This document shows positions 61,419-64,000 of a stretch of DNA of 64,000 nt, in pieces (within the stretch, counting starts at the first letter, position 1; each line of letters starts with the position of its first letter). The position numbers were made by a program, and so were the translations under genes. The notes below the pieces were generated by a model. The model was not told where the DNA came from. It was given only the letters and a program-made list of their open reading frames with translations, and ran no database searches. This DNA comes from Ferrovibrio sp. (lineage in GTDB: Bacteria > Pseudomonadota > Alphaproteobacteria > Ferrovibrionales > Ferrovibrionaceae): NCBI RefSeq assembly GCF_025869515.1, contig NZ_JAOZVR010000093.1, forward strand, positions 62,001 to 126,000, given 5' to 3'.

Positions 61419-61937
61419 TCAGTGATGGCGCGGGCCGTGATGGCCACCCATCATGCCCTTGCCCATCGGGCCGCCCATGCCGCCACCTTGGGCGAGCAGC
61501 TGGTCGGCCGTCTGCTTCTGCTCCTCGGTCAGCGACTGGTAGAGCGGGCGGAAGGCGGTCAGGTAGCGGTCCTGCGCCGCGACGGCTTCCTTCATCATGG
61601 CGCTGCGCAGTTCCAGCTTCTCGAGCGCCGAGGCCGGAGTCTGCTTTTGCGCGCTGGCCTGCTGGCGCTGGGCATGATGCTCCTGCATCGCCGTGGCGCT
61701 GCGGCGCATCTCGCTGGCCAGCGTATCGAACAGCGGCGTCTGCTGCGGCGTCAGCTTCAGTTCGGTACGCAGGAAGGCGATACGGCCTTCGATGAAGCGG
61801 GCCGGGCCTGGATGGTTGATGTGTTGCTCCTGCGCTGCGGGCGGTGCCGTCAGGGGCGCGGGCTGCGCGAGGGCAAGGCCGCCGGCAAAACCGGTGGCGA
61901 GGACACTGGCAGCGATGAGCAGGTGGCGAGCGGACAT
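61419..61937 (-). CDS. Spy/CpxP-like periplasmic LTxxQ protein
   Basis: This 172-residue protein has a signal peptide (about 1-24, ending GLALAQPAP). Two LTxxQ-type motifs are present, ELKLTPQQTPLF and SLTEEQKQTADQ, in a helical context. The C-terminus is Gly/Met/His-rich (MGKGMMGGHHGPRHH) and could bind metal. Such proteins are periplasmic chaperones or metal sensors induced by envelope stress. The ZIP transporter gene next door is compatible with a metal link. Confidence 0.85.
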   Translation of the reverse strand: MSARHLLIAASVLATGFAGGLALAQPAPLTAPPAAQEQHINHPGPARFIEGRIAFLRTELKLTPQQTPLFDTLASEMRRSATAMQEHHAQRQQASAQKQTPASALEKLELRSAMMKEAVAAQDRYLTAFRPLYQSLTEEQKQTADQLLAQGGGMGGPMGKGMMGGHHGPRHH

Positions 61938-62038
61938 GGGGGACTCCTGAGTTGGAAAGGGGCGATGGCGTTTCCGTCACCGTCCCCAAGCAACACGCGG
62001 CATGTCCGCAAATCCTGCGGCAGCAGAGTTTTTGGCGG

Positions 62039-62518
62039 TTAAGCCGCCTCGATCAGCTCCATCGCCGGAGCCGTGTTCGGTAATTGTGCGGGCATGCGGC
62101 TGCCGGTGAGTTTCTGCAAGGCCAGCAGCGGCACCAGGCGTTCGCCCACGGTGGCGATGCCATCGATCAGGCCCGACGACCAGGCTTCGCCCTGGTCGGC
62201 GCGGCTGATCTTGTCGGCCTCGATCTCGATGATATCCGAGACGCTGTCGACCAGCAGGCCGAGCGGCTTCTCGTCCATCACCGCCACCACGATGACATCC
62301 TGCGGCGTGGGCGGGGCAGTCGGTTTGCCCAGGATCGGCCGGGCATCGAAGACCGGCAGCACATGGCCGCGCAGGTTCAGCACGCCCAGGCAGGCGCTGT
62401 CGGTATTGGGCAACGGCGAGACCGGCGACCAGCCGCGGATTTCCTGGATCTGCAGCAGCGGCAGCGCATAGGTCTGGTCGCCGACATTGATGAGAAGGGC
62501 GTCAGTACGGTCGGTCAT
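62039..62518 (-). CDS. cheW: chemotaxis coupling protein CheW
   Basis: This 159-residue protein couples chemoreceptors to the histidine kinase CheA. YALPLLQIQEI, GVLNLRGHVLPVFDARP and LGLLVDSVSDIIEI are the three CheW blocks. The ATG at 62518, behind GGAGCTTTGATC, is preferred to TTG at 62524. It is encoded alone here, about 1.7 kb upstream (on the same strand) of the chemoreceptor gene. No CheA, CheR or CheB gene is in the window. Confidence 0.92.
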   Translation of the reverse strand: MTDRTDALLINVGDQTYALPLLQIQEIRGWSPVSPLPNTDSACLGVLNLRGHVLPVFDARPILGKPTAPPTPQDVIVVAVMDEKPLGLLVDSVSDIIEIEADKISRADQGEAWSSGLIDGIATVGERLVPLLALQKLTGSRMPAQLPNTAPAMELIEAA

Positions 62519-62636
62519 GATCAAAGCTCCAGCCAGTCAGTATGGCATCGGCTTACTCCGGTCCGGCCATGCCGCCGAGTTAATTTCCAATAACGGGTCG
62601 GAAGATTCGCGGAATATCCGGCTGCGAGGCCGGCGC

Positions 62637-64000
62637 TCAGTACGCGTCCGGCAGATGATCGCTCTGGATATGGTCGCTGAACTTGGTGAAAGCGCTCTCG
62701 AAATGCAGAACGACGCGGCCGATGGGGCCATGACGCTGCTTGCCGATGATCACTTCCGCCAGATTGGCGATACGGTCCATTTTTCCTTGCCATTCGAGAT
62801 GCTCGGGCGTGCCTTCGGTGGGCTGCTTGCGCATCTCGTAATACTCTTCGCGGTACACAAACATCACCACGTCGGCGTCCTGCTCGATGGCGCCTGATTC
62901 ACGCAAGTCAGACAGCTGCGGCCGCTTGTCGTCGCGGCTTTCCACCGCGCGGCTCAGCTGCGACAGCGCAATCACCGGGACATTGAGGTCCTTGGCCAGC
63001 GCCTTCAGCGCCTGCGTCACTTCGGAAATTTCCTGCACGCGATTGTCGTTGCGGCGCGAATTGCTGCCGCGCACCAGCTGCAGGTAGTCGACGATGATCA
63101 TGCCGATATTGTTGGTGCGTTTCAGGCGGCGCGCGCGGCTGCGCAGCAGCGAGATCGAGATCGCGCCGGTATCGTCGATATAGAAGGGCAGCTGCGCCAG
63201 CTCCTTGGAGGCCGGCACGATCTTGCGGGTGAATTCGTCGTCGGTGATGTCGCCGCGCCGCAGCTTCTCCGACGGGATCTCGGTTTCTTCCGCCAGGATA
63301 CGGGTGGCCAGCTGTTCGGACGCCATTTCGAGGCTGAAGAAGGCCACCGGCGTACCGGACCGGGCCGCGTTGAAGGCGATGTTGGTGGCCAGCGAGGTTT
63401 TGCCCATCGACGGCCGCCCGGCCAGGATGACCAGATCGGACGGATGCATGCCGCCCAGCATCTTGTCCATGTCGCGCAGGCCGGTGGTCACGCCGGAAAG
63501 GCCGCCTTTCTTCCAGGCCGCGTCGATCGACCGGACCGATTCCATGACGGAATCGCGAAACGAGACGAAGCCGCCTTCCGAACTGCCTTCATCGGCCAGT
63601 TTGAACAGCCGCTGTTCGGTTTCCTCGATCTGGTGCGTGGCCGCCTCGTCCACCTTGGGATCGTAGGCGCGGTTCACCATCTCTTCGCCGATGCCGATCA
63701 GCTGGCGGCGCAGCGCCAGGTCATGGATCACCTTGGCGTAATCCTCGGCGTTGATCACCGTGGTGGCGGCGGCGGCCAGGCGGGCGAGATAGGTGGTGCC
63801 GCCGGCCTTGGTGATCACCTCGTCGCGCTCGAAATAGGCCTTCAGGGTGACCGGGTTGGCGATCTCGCCGCGCTCGATCAGGGTCAGCGTCGCCTGGTAG
63901 ATGCGGCGATGCGCCTCGTGGAAGAAATGCTCCGGCTGCAGGAAACCGGACACCTTCATGGCGGCTTCATTGTTGACCAGGATGGCGCCCAGCAGTTCCT
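62637..64000 (-). CDS. dnaB: replicative DNA helicase DnaB, 5' end beyond window edge
   Basis: This is the C-terminal part of the hexameric replication helicase, about 454 residues visible. Reading upstream past the Met at 63959 the frame continues ELLGAILVNNEAAMKVSGFL to the window end, so the start lies outside. Walker A GRPSMGKTS and the VDYLQL Walker B are present, and SRAVESRDDKRPQLSDLRES is a conserved loop. The last residues (DHIQSDHLPDAY) are normal. Confidence 0.95.
   Translation of the reverse strand, partial: ELLGAILVNNEAAMKVSGFLQPEHFFHEAHRRIYQATLTLIERGEIANPVTLKAYFERDEVITKAGGTTYLARLAAAATTVINAEDYAKVIHDLALRRQLIGIGEEMVNRAYDPKVDEAATHQIEETEQRLFKLADEGSSEGGFVSFRDSVMESVRSIDAAWKKGGLSGVTTGLRDMDKMLGGMHPSDLVILAGRPSMGKTSLATNIAFNAARSGTPVAFFSLEMASEQLATRILAEETEIPSEKLRRGDITDDEFTRKIVPASKELAQLPFYIDDTGAISISLLRSRARRLKRTNNIGMIIVDYLQLVRGSNSRRNDNRVQEISEVTQALKALAKDLNVPVIALSQLSRAVESRDDKRPQLSDLRESGAIEQDADVVMFVYREEYYEMRKQPTEGTPEHLEWQGKMDRIANLAEVIIGKQRHGPIGRVVLHFESAFTKFSDHIQSDHLPDAY

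Noticed and set aside
1-64000. tRNA, rRNA, CRISPR arrays, insertion sequences, prophage genes
   Set aside because: No cloverleaf, repeat-spacer pattern, transposase motif or phage structural gene was recognised on either strand.

Overview
The window comes from a GC-rich alphaproteobacterium. The evidence is the order alr / radA / cvpA / purF, a DUF1217-type flagellar protein, a short flagellin, sigma-54 hook promoters, and many LivFGHM and tripartite tricarboxylate uptake genes. It looks like a free-living, motile, Rhodospirillales- or Ferrovibrio-like soil or water organism, but I cannot place it more precisely. I saw no tRNA, rRNA, CRISPR array, insertion sequence or prophage. Almost all of the sequence is coding.

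Layout. (1) 1-841: two minus-strand genes of unknown function, the first cut by the window edge. (2) 1073-14949: a tightly coupled catabolic operon with a GntR/UTRA regulator, a Liv-type ABC importer, aconitase-family large and small subunits, an isocitrate-lyase-family C-C lyase, hydantoinase/oxoprolinase B and A, an isochorismatase-fold protein and a flavoprotein; a YciI-like gene follows. (3) 15478-17832: a three-part FkbM methyltransferase/TPR/glycosyltransferase-like protein. (4) 18056-23095: an IclR regulator divergent from a SnoaL-like protein, TctC-TctB-TctA and an FMN reductase; then an aldo/keto reductase and a PAP2 phosphatase. (5) 25024-37850: a flagellar island with flgD, a glycosyltransferase-like and a 2-oxoglutarate-oxygenase-like gene, a two-component system, two divergent FlgE-family genes sharing a sigma-54 control region, flgK, flgL, an EF-hand lipoprotein, a DUF1217-like gene and flagellin. 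(6) 37900-49393: an MHS transporter, a type III polyketide synthase with a membrane methyltransferase, an Old Yellow Enzyme, hemN, two tandem membrane coiled-coil proteins, a candidate small RNA, a flavocytochrome c sulfide dehydrogenase pair, an EamA exporter, an FAH-like hydratase and an SDR. (7) 49482-64000: an alcohol dehydrogenase, purF, cvpA, radA, mlaF, mlaE, alr, an EamA exporter, a chemoreceptor, a ZIP transporter, a Spy-like protein, CheW and the truncated dnaB.

How the parts may work together. The 1-15 kb operon reads as a complete route for a small cyclic imide, lactam or hydantoin: uptake, ATP-driven ring opening, further hydrolysis or redox chemistry, hydration of a substituted maleate-like acid, and cleavage to central metabolites. 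The pairing of an aconitase-type hydratase with a KRCGH lyase recalls 2,3-dimethylmalate dehydratase and lyase of nicotinate fermentation; the substrate is unknown. The flagellar island carries its own candidate control sites: two sigma-54 promoters facing away from each other, a CCGGCA/TGCCGG enhancer-like repeat, and a hairpin in the flagellin leader. The intergenic stretch 44990-45242 holds what looks like a CRP-dependent small RNA gene, with an exact TGTGA-N6-TCACA site placed correctly for a class II promoter.
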